A stretch of DNA of 64,000 nt, from positions 62,001 through 126,000 of the forward strand of contig NZ_MSTQ01000005.1 of NCBI RefSeq assembly GCF_001945365.1. The letters run 5' to 3'. The position numbers were made by a program, and so were the translations under genes. Origin of the DNA: Pseudomonas reinekei (GTDB lineage: Bacteria; Pseudomonadota; Gammaproteobacteria; Pseudomonadales; Pseudomonadaceae). The number at the start of each line of letters is the position of its first letter. Within the stretch, counting starts at the first letter, position 1. Below, piece after piece: positions 26,448 through 34,774 of the stretch. The notes under the pieces were generated by a model, which saw only the letters and a program-made list of their open reading frames with translations, was not told the DNA's origin and ran no database searches.

Positions 26448-28349
26448 ATGAGCCTTTTGGAAGACAACCAGTCCACCGACCTCGAACAGATGGTCGGCCT
26501 CAGCCGCCGTGGATTCATCAGCGCGGGCGCCCTGTGTGGCGCCGCCCTGTTCATGGGTGGCAACTTGTTGAGCCGCAGCGTGCTGGCCGCCAGTGTCAGC
26601 GCCGGCAACAGCAAACTTCTGGGTTTTGCGAGCATTCCCGCCGCGACCGCCGACAGCATCAGCCTGCCGCCAGGCTACAAATCTTCGGTGCTGATCAGTT
26701 GGGGCCAGCCCCTGCACAAAAACGGTCCGGCGTTCGATCCGAGCGGCCATGGCAGCGCCGAGCAGCAGGAAGTCCAGTTCGGCGACAACAACGACGGCAT
26801 GAGCCTGTTTGCCTTTCCCGGCGACGACAACCGTGCGCTGATGGCGATCAACAACGAATACACCAACTACCGCTACCTCTTCCCCCACGCGGGCATGCCG
26901 CAATCGGCCGAGGAGGTGCACAAAGCCCTGGCAAGTGAGGGGGTGTCGGTGATTGAAGTGCGACGCAAAAACGGTCACTGGCAGTTCGTCCAGGACTCGC
27001 GTTACAACCGACGCATCCACGGTAATTCGCCGATCACGTTGAGCGGCCCGGCCGCCGGGCACGACCTGCTCAAAACCAGCGCCGATCCGCAAGGCACAAC
27101 CGTCCTCGGCACCTTCCAGAACTGCGCCAACGGCCAGACGCCCTGGGGCACTTACCTGACCTGCGAAGAGAACTTCACCGATTGCTTCGGCAGCAGCAAC
27201 ACCGAGCAGAAGTTCGACGCCGCACAGAAACGCTATGGTGCGGTGGCAACCAGCAAAGAGATCAACTGGCATCAACACGATCCGCGTTTCGACCTGGCCA
27301 AGAACCCCAACGAACTCAATCGTCACGGCTGGGTGGTGGAGATCGACCCGTTCGACCCGCAATCGACCCCGGTCAAGCGCACCGCACTGGGCCGCTTCAA
27401 ACACGAAAACGCCGCCCTGACGCAAACCCGCGACGGCCACGCCGTGGTGTACATGGGCGACGATGAGCGCGGCGAATTCATCTACAAGTTCGTCAGCCGC
27501 GACAAAATCGATCACAAGAACCCCAAGGCCAACCGCGATCTGCTCGATCACGGCACCTTGTACGTGGCGCAGTTCGACGCCGGTGACGGCAATGCCGACC
27601 ACCCCAAAGGCAAAGGTGTATGGGTGGAGTTGACCCACGGCAAAAACGGCATCGATGCCGGCAGCGGTTTTGCCGATCAAGCCGAGGTGCTGATCAACGT
27701 GCGCCTGGCAGCGAGCGTCGTGAAGGCCACGCGCATGGATCGCCCGGAATGGATCGTGGTCAGCCCCAAGGACGGCCAGGTCTACTGCACGCTGACCAAC
27801 AACGCCAAACGCGGCGACGACGGGCAACCGGTGGGCGGGCCGAACCCGCGGGAGAAAAACGTCTACGGGCAAATTCTGCGCTGGCGCACCGACCGTGACG
27901 ATCACGGCTCGAATACCTTTGCCTGGGATCTGTTTGTGGTGGCCGGCAACCCGCAAGTGCATGCCGGTACGCCGAAGGGCGGCTCATCGAACATCACCCC
28001 GCAGAATATGTTCAACAGCCCGGATGGCCTGGCGTTCGATAAGGCCGGGCGGTTGTGGATTCAAACCGATGGCGATGCCAGCAATGCCGGTGACTTCGCC
28101 GGCATGGGCAACAACCAGATGCTCTGCGCCGACCCGGTGACCGGGGAAATTCGCCGCTTCATGGTCGGGCCGATCGGTTGCGAGGTGACGGGGATCAGTT
28201 TCTCGCCGGATCAGAAGACGTTGTTTATCGGCATCCAGCACCCGGGTGAATTCGGTGGTTCGACCTTCCCCGAGCATCTGCCCAATGGCAAGCCGCGGTC
28301 TTCGGTGATGGCCATTACCCGGGAAGATGGCGGGATCGTCGGCGCCTGA
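26448..28349 (+). CDS. PhoX-family alkaline phosphatase, Tat-exported
   Basis: This 633-residue protein starts with a twin-arginine signal: LSRRGFISAGALCGAALF at residues 23-40, then a hydrophobic stretch and an AxA-type site near LAAS. PhoX enzymes are periplasmic Ca/Fe-dependent phosphatases. Family landmarks are AINNEYTNYRYLFP, CEENFTDCFG, WHQHDPRFDL and GMGNNQMLCADP. The ATG at 26448 is preceded by AGGAAG. Its position between modE and the kinase gene is typical of fluorescent pseudomonads. A weak Pho-box-like element lies just upstream. Confidence 0.9.
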   Translation: MSLLEDNQSTDLEQMVGLSRRGFISAGALCGAALFMGGNLLSRSVLAASVSAGNSKLLGFASIPAATADSISLPPGYKSSVLISWGQPLHKNGPAFDPSGHGSAEQQEVQFGDNNDGMSLFAFPGDDNRALMAINNEYTNYRYLFPHAGMPQSAEEVHKALASEGVSVIEVRRKNGHWQFVQDSRYNRRIHGNSPITLSGPAAGHDLLKTSADPQGTTVLGTFQNCANGQTPWGTYLTCEENFTDCFGSSNTEQKFDAAQKRYGAVATSKEINWHQHDPRFDLAKNPNELNRHGWVVEIDPFDPQSTPVKRTALGRFKHENAALTQTRDGHAVVYMGDDERGEFIYKFVSRDKIDHKNPKANRDLLDHGTLYVAQFDAGDGNADHPKGKGVWVELTHGKNGIDAGSGFADQAEVLINVRLAASVVKATRMDRPEWIVVSPKDGQVYCTLTNNAKRGDDGQPVGGPNPREKNVYGQILRWRTDRDDHGSNTFAWDLFVVAGNPQVHAGTPKGGSSNITPQNMFNSPDGLAFDKAGRLWIQTDGDASNAGDFAGMGNNQMLCADPVTGEIRRFMVGPIGCEVTGISFSPDQKTLFIGIQHPGEFGGSTFPEHLPNGKPRSSVMAITREDGGIVGA

Positions 28350-28354
28350 TCGGG

Positions 28355-28379
28355 CCCATCGCGGGCTTGCCTGCGATGG
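28355..28379. repeat. Single REP-like stem-loop after phoX
   Basis: CCATCGC and GCGATGG flank GGGCTTGCCT. It resembles the CGCGGGCAAGCCCGC class found after the exonuclease gene, but with only one unit. Confidence 0.5.
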
Positions 28380-28464
28380 CGTTTGCACGGTCACCACCTA
28401 TCTGCGCCGGTCTGCGCTACCATGCCTGGCCGGACGCAGCAGCCTGCTGCGCGCAGGAGTCAGC

Positions 28465-29439
28465 ATGGCCCACCCGTTTGAAACCCTCACCCCAGACCTC
28501 GTGCTCGATGCCGTTGAAAGCATCGGCTTCCTGAGCGACGCGCGCATTCTGGCGCTCAACAGCTACGAAAACCGTGTCTATCAGGTCGGCATCGAAGACT
28601 CCGAGCCGCTGATCGCCAAGTTCTATCGCCCGCAACGCTGGACCAACGAAGCGATCCTGGAGGAGCACCAATTCACCTTCGAACTGGCCGATGTCGAGGT
28701 CCCGGTCGTCGCTCCGCTGATCCACAACGGTGAAACCCTGCACGAACACAACGGCTTTCGTTTCACCCTGTTCCCCCGCCGAGGTGGCCGTGCGCCGGAG
28801 CCGGGCAACCTCGATCAGTTGTATCGCCTGGGACAATTGCTCGGCCGCCTGCACGCGGTAGGCGCGACAAAACCGTTCGAGCACCGTGAAGCGCTGGGTG
28901 TGAAGAACTTCGGTTATGACTCGCTGACAACCTTGCTCGAAGGCAACTTCATCCCCCGCAGCCTGCTGCCGGCCTACGAGTCGGTGGCCCGTGACCTGCT
29001 CAAGCGCGTGGAAGAGGTCTACGACGCCACGCCGCACCAGAACATCCGCATGCACGGCGACTGCCACCCCGGCAACATGATGTGCCGCGACGAGATGTTC
29101 CATATCGTCGACCTCGACGACTGTCGCATGGGCCCGGCGGTACAGGACATCTGGATGATGCTGGCGGGAGATCGCCAGGATTGCCTGGGGCAGTTGTCGG
29201 AGTTGATGGACGGCTACAACGAGTTCCACGATTTCAACCCGCGTGAACTGGCGTTGATCGAACCGTTGCGCGCCCTGCGCCTGATGCACTACAGCGCCTG
29301 GCTCGCCCGTCGTTGGGACGACCCGGCCTTCCCGCGCAGCTTTCCGTGGTTCGGCACCGAGCGTTATTGGGGTGATCAAGTGCTGGCGTTGCGCGAGCAG
29401 CTGGCGGCACTCAATGAAGAGCCGCTGCAATTGTTCTAA
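28465..29439 (+). CDS. srkA: SrkA (YihE/RdoA), stress response serine/threonine kinase
   Basis: This 324-residue protein of the aminoglycoside-phosphotransferase-like kinase fold matches SrkA/YihE. SrkA protects cells in stress by opposing MazEF-type death. The motifs HGDCHPGNMM (catalytic Asp loop) and HIVDLDDCRMGP (metal-binding Asp) are at about residues 195-222. NSYENRVYQVG is the N-lobe loop. The ATG at 28465 follows GCAGGAG and begins MAHPFETLTPDLVLDAVESI; the longer open frame runs into the end of phoX. Confidence 0.94.
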   Translation: MAHPFETLTPDLVLDAVESIGFLSDARILALNSYENRVYQVGIEDSEPLIAKFYRPQRWTNEAILEEHQFTFELADVEVPVVAPLIHNGETLHEHNGFRFTLFPRRGGRAPEPGNLDQLYRLGQLLGRLHAVGATKPFEHREALGVKNFGYDSLTTLLEGNFIPRSLLPAYESVARDLLKRVEEVYDATPHQNIRMHGDCHPGNMMCRDEMFHIVDLDDCRMGPAVQDIWMMLAGDRQDCLGQLSELMDGYNEFHDFNPRELALIEPLRALRLMHYSAWLARRWDDPAFPRSFPWFGTERYWGDQVLALREQLAALNEEPLQLF

Positions 29440-29450
29440 GTCACCTGAAT

Positions 29451-29539
29451 CCCTGTGCGAGCCTGCTCGCGATAGCGATGGATGAGCTTGCGTTGATGTT
29501 GGAATGGCAGCCTTCATCGCGATCACGCTCGCCCACAGG
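29451..29539. repeat. Degenerate REP pair after srkA
   Basis: GCGAGCCTGCTCGCGATAGC (29458-29477) faces CATCGCGATCACGCTCGCCC about 37 nt away. It belongs to the main REP class with several changes in the right unit. Confidence 0.65.
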
Positions 29540-29637
29540 TTTTGCTTTCGCAATTACCCTGCCTATTCAGCCAAGACATTCGTAGACAAATCTCCTTACA
29601 ATCGCCTCTTTGTTAGCTGCCTAAGCAAGGACTCTGC

Positions 29638-30525
29638 ATGCAAGCCGCCAACCCGCGTCGCGGGTACATATTGGGCCTGAGTGCCTACATCATCTGGGGA
29701 CTTTTCCCGATCTACTTCAAAGCCATCGCCAGCGTGCCCGCGGTGGAGATCATCATTCACCGCGTGTTGTGGTCGGCGCTGTTCGGTGCCCTGCTGCTGA
29801 TGGTGTGGAAGCACCCGGGCTGGTGGCGCGAGTTGCGCGATAACCCGAAACGGCTGGCGATCCTCGCACTGAGCGGGACCTTGATCGCGGCCAATTGGCT
29901 GACCTATGTCTGGTCGGTGAACAACGGGCGCATGCTCGAAGCCAGCCTCGGTTACTACATCAATCCGCTGGTGAACGTGTTGCTGGGCATGCTGATCCTC
30001 GGCGAACGGCTGCGGCGCATGCAATGGATTGCGGTGGGGCTGGCGGCCGTGGGCGTGGCGCAACAGGTGTGGCAAGTCGGCAGTCTGCCGTGGGTGTCGC
30101 TGGTGCTGGCACTGACCTTCGGGTTCTACGGGCTGATTCGCAAGCAAGCACCGGTCAAGGCGCTGCCCGGGCTGGTGGTGGAAACCTGGATGCTGGTGCC
30201 GATTGCCATTGCCTGGCTGCTGTTCAATTCGACGGCGGCAAGCGCTCAACCTGAATTCTGGACCACCTCCGAGGCCTGGTGGCTGGTGGCCGCAGGCCCG
30301 GTTACGCTGGTACCGCTGGTATGTTTTAACGCCGCCGCGCGGCATTTGCCCTACACGACGCTGGGATTTCTCCAGTACCTGGCGCCGACATTGGTGCTGT
30401 TGCAGGCGGTACTGCTGTTTGGCGAACACTTGTCGTCCAGCACGTTGGTGGCCTTCATGTTCATCTGGGCCGGTCTGGCGGTTTACAGCGTTGATGCGTG
30501 GCTGAGCCTGCGTCGCCGCAGCTGA
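29638..30525 (+). CDS. rarD: RarD-type EamA membrane transporter
   Basis: This 295-residue inner-membrane protein has about ten hydrophobic helices arranged as two EamA repeats (about residues 8-145 and 150-290). The N-terminus YILGLSAYIIWGLFPIYFKA and SVNNGRMLEASLGYYINPLV are RarD signatures. RarD was named for chloramphenicol resistance when overexpressed; the natural substrate is unknown. The ATG at 29638 is the first, with AAGGA about 10 bp upstream. It is convergent with gcvR. Confidence 0.92.
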   Translation: MQAANPRRGYILGLSAYIIWGLFPIYFKAIASVPAVEIIIHRVLWSALFGALLLMVWKHPGWWRELRDNPKRLAILALSGTLIAANWLTYVWSVNNGRMLEASLGYYINPLVNVLLGMLILGERLRRMQWIAVGLAAVGVAQQVWQVGSLPWVSLVLALTFGFYGLIRKQAPVKALPGLVVETWMLVPIAIAWLLFNSTAASAQPEFWTTSEAWWLVAAGPVTLVPLVCFNAAARHLPYTTLGFLQYLAPTLVLLQAVLLFGEHLSSSTLVAFMFIWAGLAVYSVDAWLSLRRRS

Positions 30526-30547
30526 TCAAAAAACGCACAAACCTCTA

Positions 30548-30570
30548 CAGGCCACGTTTTACGTGGCCTG
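30548..30570. terminator. Hairpin between convergent rarD and gcvR
   Basis: CAGGCCACGT-TTT-ACGTGGCCTG is a perfect 10-bp stem 23 bp after the rarD stop. The downstream U-run is weak, but AAAAAA upstream (30528-30533) would serve the other strand. Confidence 0.65.
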
Positions 30571-30588
30571 CACCGTTCCTTCCCAAGG

Positions 30589-30735
30589 TTATCCACAGTG
30601 TGATCCCCGGCGTTTGTGCGCAAGTTCTTGAAACTGCTGGTTTTTTGATCAAATCCTGAAAAGCCCCGGCCAGCAAGGCCTGGCGGGCTGTCTCTACAGG
30701 TTATCCACAGGCAGGTGCACGTTAAACTTGGATAA
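30589..30735. other. DnaA-box cluster between rarD and gcvR
   Basis: There are two perfect TTATCCACA boxes (30589-30597 and 30701-30709). A third 7/9 match lies on the other strand (TTATCCAAG, 30727-30735). A T-rich GATC-containing stretch (TTTTTTGATC, 30642-30651) lies between them. The cluster fills the rarD-gcvR gap. No oriC genes are adjacent, so a titration or reactivation site is more likely than an origin. Confidence 0.55.
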
Positions 30736-30740
30736 CCCGT

Positions 30741-31259
30741 TCAAGGTTCACTGCGCAGCACCAACTCCACCATCAAATCGTCCGCCAGGGTTTCCAGGCG
30801 CGATTGCAGCACGTCCAGAGAGAGGGTTAACGGCACCGCCAGAATCGCCTCGGCGTGAAACAGCGGCTCACTGCTCATCGGCGCCGGACGCACTTCCGTC
30901 ACCAGCCGCTCCAGGTTGACGCCCTGCTCGCTCAACAGCCGGGTGATGTCCCGCACGATGCCCGGACGATCATTTCCCACCAGTTCCATGGCAATCGGCT
31001 TCCAGGTACAGGACTGCTCAATGCCGCTTTCGGCGATCAACACGCGAATGCCATGAGCGGACAATGCCTGTAGGGCATCCACCAATGCGTCGTAAGACTC
31101 TGCCGGCACTCCCACCCGAAGGATCCCGGCGAACTGGCCGGCCATGCGCGACATGCGGCTTTCCAGCCAGTTGCCGCCCTGCTCGGCAATGCATTGGGCA
31201 ATGCGCTCGACCTGCCCTGGCTTGTCCGGTGCAAAAACGGTGAGTACGAGGTGGTCCAT
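30741..31259 (-). CDS. gcvR: GcvR-like ACT-domain protein
   Basis: This 172-residue protein is made of two ACT domains (about residues 3-80 and 92-168). DKPGQVERIAQCIAEQGGNW and VGNDRPGIVRDITRLLSEQG are the ligand-binding turns. In E. coli GcvR binds glycine and holds back the activator GcvA of the glycine cleavage genes. No gcvA gene is seen here. The ATG at 31259 begins MDHLVLTVFAPDKPGQ. It is convergent with rarD and divergent from glcB. Confidence 0.85.
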   Translation of the reverse strand: MDHLVLTVFAPDKPGQVERIAQCIAEQGGNWLESRMSRMAGQFAGILRVGVPAESYDALVDALQALSAHGIRVLIAESGIEQSCTWKPIAMELVGNDRPGIVRDITRLLSEQGVNLERLVTEVRPAPMSSEPLFHAEAILAVPLTLSLDVLQSRLETLADDLMVELVLRSEP

Positions 31260-31340
31260 GGCGCAGCCCTCTGGTCTTGTGTTTTGTTATAGAAAAATAA
31301 GTATAGGCAAGGGTAGCTGCAGCGCTGAATCGACTGACGC

Positions 31341-31406
31341 CATCGCTGGCAAGCCAGCTTCTAAAGGGATTGCGCAAGGCCCTGGGAGCTGGCTTGCTAG
31401 CGATCG
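31341..31406. repeat. REP pair, CGCTGGCAAGCCAGC class
   Basis: CATCGCTGGCAAGCCAGCTT (31341-31360) faces GGAGCTGGCTTGCTAGCGAT about 25 nt away. It sits in the gcvR-glcB gap and is a different sequence class from the main REP of this window. Confidence 0.8.
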
Positions 31407-31554
31407 AACACTCCGCCAATCTGCAGCGAACCACAAATCGTGTACAACTTTTTATATTTAACTGGAACAATCTCATGGTTTTTTGAGAACATCCCGATCC
31501 CCGACGTGACTGCAATGCGTCACGGGGTCGCAGAACGACGTAATTAGTCTAATT

Positions 31555-31582
31555 TTCACAAGCGCAATTCATCATGTAGTAT
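31555..31582 (+). promoter_or_regulatory. Candidate glcB promoter with a long leader
   Basis: TTCACA (31555-31560) and TAGTAT (31577-31582) are 16 bp apart, a fair sigma70 match. Transcription from here would leave a leader of about 215 nt before glcB. In the whole 31260-31803 gap I see this promoter, the REP pair at 31341-31406 and an unassigned leader. Confidence 0.45.
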
Positions 31583-31803
31583 GCCGCAGCGCGCACTACA
31601 TAACGTTGGTTCGATGTCTGCCACAGGCGCAGTCGCATCCCTGAAAGCCCCGTCAGCAAGGCCCTCAAGCCGTTGATTGGTCCCCACCCAGCCGTCAGAA
31701 ATGGCATGTACTGGTCGCAGGGTTTGTGGTTTAAATGGCCAGAGGCTCCATTGTTAAATTGAAGAGCTGAAAAGCGAAATAGCTGAGCAGAGTGAGGCAA
31801 GCA

Positions 31804-33981
31804 ATGACTGAACACGTTCAAGTCGGTGGCCTGCAGGTCGCCAAAGTCCTGTTCGACTTCGTGAACAACGAAGCCATTCCCGGTACCGGCCTCACCGCCG
31901 ATAAGTTCTGGGCCGGTGCAGACAAGGTCATCCATGACCTGGCACCGAAGAACAAAGCCCTACTCGCCAAACGCGATGATTTCCAGGCTCGTATCGATGC
32001 CTGGCACCAGGAACGCGCCGGTCAGGCGCACGACGCCGTGGCCTATAAAGCCTTCTTGCAAGACATCGGTTATCTGCTGCCAGAAGCGGCCGATTTCCAG
32101 GCAACGACGCAAAACGTCGATGAAGAAATCGCCCACATGGCCGGTCCACAACTCGTGGTGCCGGTGATGAACGCCCGCTTCGCTCTCAATGCTTCGAATG
32201 CCCGCTGGGGTTCGCTGTACGATGCGCTCTACGGCACCGACGCCATCAGCGAAGCTGACGGCGCGGAAAAAGGCAAAGGCTACAACAAGGTTCGCGGCGA
32301 CAAGGTTATCGCCTTCGCCCGCGCCTTCCTCGACGAAGCGGCGCCCCTGGCAGCCGGCTCCCACGTCGATTCCACCAGCTACAAAATCGTCGACGGCAAA
32401 CTGGTTGTCGCCCTCAAAGGCGGCAGCAACAGCGGCCTGCGCAACGACGCACAACTGATCGGCTTCCAGGGCGATGCTTCGGCACCGACCGCGATCCTGC
32501 TGAAAAACAACGGCCTGCATTTCGAAATCCAGGTCGATGCCAGCACCCCGGTCGGCCAGACCGACGCGGCCAGCGTCAAAGACATCCTGATGGAAGCCGC
32601 GCTGACCACCATCATGGACTGCGAAGACTCCGTCGCCGCCGTCGATGCCGATGACAAAGTGGTGATCTACCGCAACTGGCTCGGCTTGATGAAGGGCGAT
32701 CTGTCGGAAGAAGTCGCCAAGGGTGGCAAGACGTTTACCCGCACCATGAACGCCGACCGCGCCTACACCGGCGTCGATGGTAATGCGGTAAACCTGCACG
32801 GCCGTTCGCTGTTGTTCGTGCGTAACGTCGGTCACCTGATGACCATCGATGCGATCCTCGACAAGGATGGCAACGAAGTGCCGGAAGGTATTCTCGATGG
32901 CCTGGTGACTTGCCTGGCATCGATGCACAACCTCAACGGCAACACCACGCGCAAAAACACCCGCACCGGTTCGATCTACATCGTTAAGCCGAAGATGCAC
33001 GGCCCTGAAGAAGCGGCGTTCACCAACGAGCTGTTCGGTCGCATCGAAGACGTGCTGGGCCTGCCGCGCAACACACTCAAAGTCGGGATCATGGACGAGG
33101 AGCGCCGTACCACGGTCAACCTCAAGGCCTGCATCAAGGCTGCCAGCGAGCGTGTGGTGTTCATCAACACCGGCTTCCTCGATCGCACGGGCGACGAAAT
33201 CCACACGTCCATGGAAGCCGGGCCGATGGTGCGCAAGGCCGACATGAAGGCGGAAAAATGGATTGGCGCCTACGAGAACTCCAACGTCGATATCGGCTTG
33301 AGCACCGGCCTGCAAGGTCGCGCACAGATCGGTAAAGGCATGTGGGCGATGCCTGACCTGATGGCGGCGATGCTTGAACAGAAAATCGCTCACCCACTGG
33401 CCGGCGCCAACACTGCCTGGGTCCCTTCGCCAACCGCCGCGGCCCTGCACGCGCTGCACTACCACAAGGTTGACGTGTTCGCCCGTCAGGCCGAACTGGC
33501 CAAGCGTGCGCCTGCTTCGGTGGACGACATCCTGACCATCCCGCTGGCAGTGAACCCGCAGTGGACCGCCGAGCAAATCAAGAACGAACTGGACAACAAC
33601 AGTCAGGGCATCCTGGGTTATGTGGTGCGCTGGATCGACCAGGGCGTTGGCTGCTCAAAAGTGCCGGACATCAACGATGTCGGCCTGATGGAAGACCGTG
33701 CGACGCTGCGTATTTCCAGCCAGCATATCGCCAACTGGCTGCGTCATGGCATCGTCACCGAAGAGCAAGTGATGGAAAGCCTCAAGCGCATGGCGCCGGT
33801 GGTTGACCGTCAGAACGCCGGTGACGCGCTGTACCGCCCACTGGCCCCGAACTTCGACAGCAACATCGCCTTCCAGGCGGCGGTCGAACTGGTGATCGAG
33901 GGCACCAGGCAGCCGAACGGCTACACCGAGCCGGTCCTGCACCGCCGTCGTCGCGAGTTCAAGGCTGCCAACGGCCTGTAA
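31804..33981 (+). CDS. glcB: GlcB, malate synthase G
   Basis: This 725-residue enzyme condenses glyoxylate with acetyl-CoA to malate. It starts [20 protein letters not shown]; the ATG at 31804 is preferred to the GTG at 31792. Family landmarks are [52 protein letters not shown] and the C-terminal [19 protein letters not shown] with the catalytic Asp region. The length is full. It stands alone with a long leader and a strong bidirectional-looking terminator. Glyoxylate could come from isocitrate, glycolate or glycine. Confidence 0.98.
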   Translation: MTEHVQVGGLQVAKVLFDFVNNEAIPGTGLTADKFWAGADKVIHDLAPKNKALLAKRDDFQARIDAWHQERAGQAHDAVAYKAFLQDIGYLLPEAADFQATTQNVDEEIAHMAGPQLVVPVMNARFALNASNARWGSLYDALYGTDAISEADGAEKGKGYNKVRGDKVIAFARAFLDEAAPLAAGSHVDSTSYKIVDGKLVVALKGGSNSGLRNDAQLIGFQGDASAPTAILLKNNGLHFEIQVDASTPVGQTDAASVKDILMEAALTTIMDCEDSVAAVDADDKVVIYRNWLGLMKGDLSEEVAKGGKTFTRTMNADRAYTGVDGNAVNLHGRSLLFVRNVGHLMTIDAILDKDGNEVPEGILDGLVTCLASMHNLNGNTTRKNTRTGSIYIVKPKMHGPEEAAFTNELFGRIEDVLGLPRNTLKVGIMDEERRTTVNLKACIKAASERVVFINTGFLDRTGDEIHTSMEAGPMVRKADMKAEKWIGAYENSNVDIGLSTGLQGRAQIGKGMWAMPDLMAAMLEQKIAHPLAGANTAWVPSPTAAALHALHYHKVDVFARQAELAKRAPASVDDILTIPLAVNPQWTAEQIKNELDNNSQGILGYVVRWIDQGVGCSKVPDINDVGLMEDRATLRISSQHIANWLRHGIVTEEQVMESLKRMAPVVDRQNAGDALYRPLAPNFDSNIAFQAAVELVIEGTRQPNGYTEPVLHRRRREFKAANGL

Positions 33982-34003
33982 CCGAGCGTTGACGCCGGAC
34001 ATG

Positions 34004-34035
34004 AAAAAGCCCTGATCGAAAGATCAGGGCTTTTT
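34004..34035. terminator. Bidirectional terminator between glcB and the receiver gene
   Basis: AAAAAGCCCTGATC-GAAA-GATCAGGGCTTTTT is a perfect 14-bp stem with A/U runs on both sides, 22 bp after the glcB stop and 31 bp from the convergent gene. Confidence 0.95.
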
Positions 34036-34066
34036 CGTTTGCGTCACGTTGTAAAGCAGGGGGTGG

Positions 34067-34513
34067 CTACAGATCCATCCCCAACTCATGCTTGACCAAC
34101 CCCAGCAATTTGCCGGTATCGATCGGCTTGAGCAGAAAATCCACCACGCTCAAATGCATCGCGGCAATGGCGTCTTTCACGTCAGCATCGCCGGAGACAA
34201 TGATAATCGGCATCGCCGCCCGCACCGATTCACGCACCTGGCGGATCAGATCCAGGCCATCGACATGTCCCATCCGCAGATCGGTAATGACCAAACCAAT
34301 CGAAGGTTTCTCCTCCAGCATCTTCAGTGCGGTTTCGCCACTGGCCGCCGTCATGCAACGAATACCATCCAACCCCAGGATCTCTGACAGCAGCTCCCGG
34401 GCATCTTTGTCGTCATCGACGATCAACACCCGTTGCGGCGGCAAGTCAGGTTCCAGCATGACTGCACTCAGCGCTTCGCGCTCGGCGTCACTCAAAATAT
34501 CGTGGTCGGACAT
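34067..34513 (-). CDS. Single-domain response regulator (receiver only)
   Basis: This 148-residue protein is a CheY-like receiver domain at about residues 27-145 with a 25-residue N-terminal extension. The acidic pocket is VLIVDDDKDA, the phospho-acceptor Asp is in LVITDLRMGH, and FLLKPID carries the conserved Lys. There is no output domain and no kinase gene in the window. It is divergent from the CBS/DUF294 gene across 261 bp. It may act by protein contact or in a phosphorelay; the partner is unknown. Confidence 0.88.
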   Translation of the reverse strand: MSDHDILSDAEREALSAVMLEPDLPPQRVLIVDDDKDARELLSEILGLDGIRCMTAASGETALKMLEEKPSIGLVITDLRMGHVDGLDLIRQVRESVRAAMPIIIVSGDADVKDAIAAMHLSVVDFLLKPIDTGKLLGLVKHELGMDL

Positions 34514-34629
34514 GGCGTACTCTACATGTTCAATTCAATTCCCTAGCACAGTGGTGAGACATCGCTAAGCAGACCTTCAATGTGCACTTCGTCGGATATT
34601 TTTCCAATAGGCAAATCGAGAGGTTTTTC

Positions 34630-34672
34630 TCACGTTTACGTAGGTGTTTTCTGACAATGCATCACGTTTACG
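34630..34672. promoter_or_regulatory. Two identical 11-mers TCACGTTTACG in the divergent control region
   Basis: TCACGTTTACG occurs at 34630-34640 and 34662-34672, 32 bp apart (about three helical turns). A related ACTTACGTCC follows at 34683. They lie between the receiver gene and the CBS/DUF294 operon. This spacing suggests side-by-side binding of a dimeric regulator; the regulator is not known. Confidence 0.45.
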
Positions 34673-34774
34673 GCCTACCTAGACTTACGTCCAATGGGCA
34701 CCCCGGTCGCGGGGGTCGACCATGGTCGAGTCACCCGACAACAACAACTCCAAAAAAAGACTGCGGTAATGGTT

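Noticed and set aside
25887..27962. A 691-codon open frame on the minus strand
   Set aside because: It lies antisense to modE and phoX, whose motifs are clear. Long antisense frames are a normal effect of high GC codon use; no ribosome site or domain is visible.
30589..30735. Chromosomal replication origin
   Set aside because: DnaA boxes are present but dnaA, dnaN, rpmH or parAB genes are not adjacent, and only three boxes were found.
31600..31800. Glycine riboswitch before glcB
   Set aside because: The conserved glycine aptamer cores were not found by eye; only an unassigned leader is claimed.
31960..33576. A 538-codon open frame antisense to glcB
   Set aside because: glcB is a complete, well-conserved gene; the antisense frame shows only reverse-complement composition.
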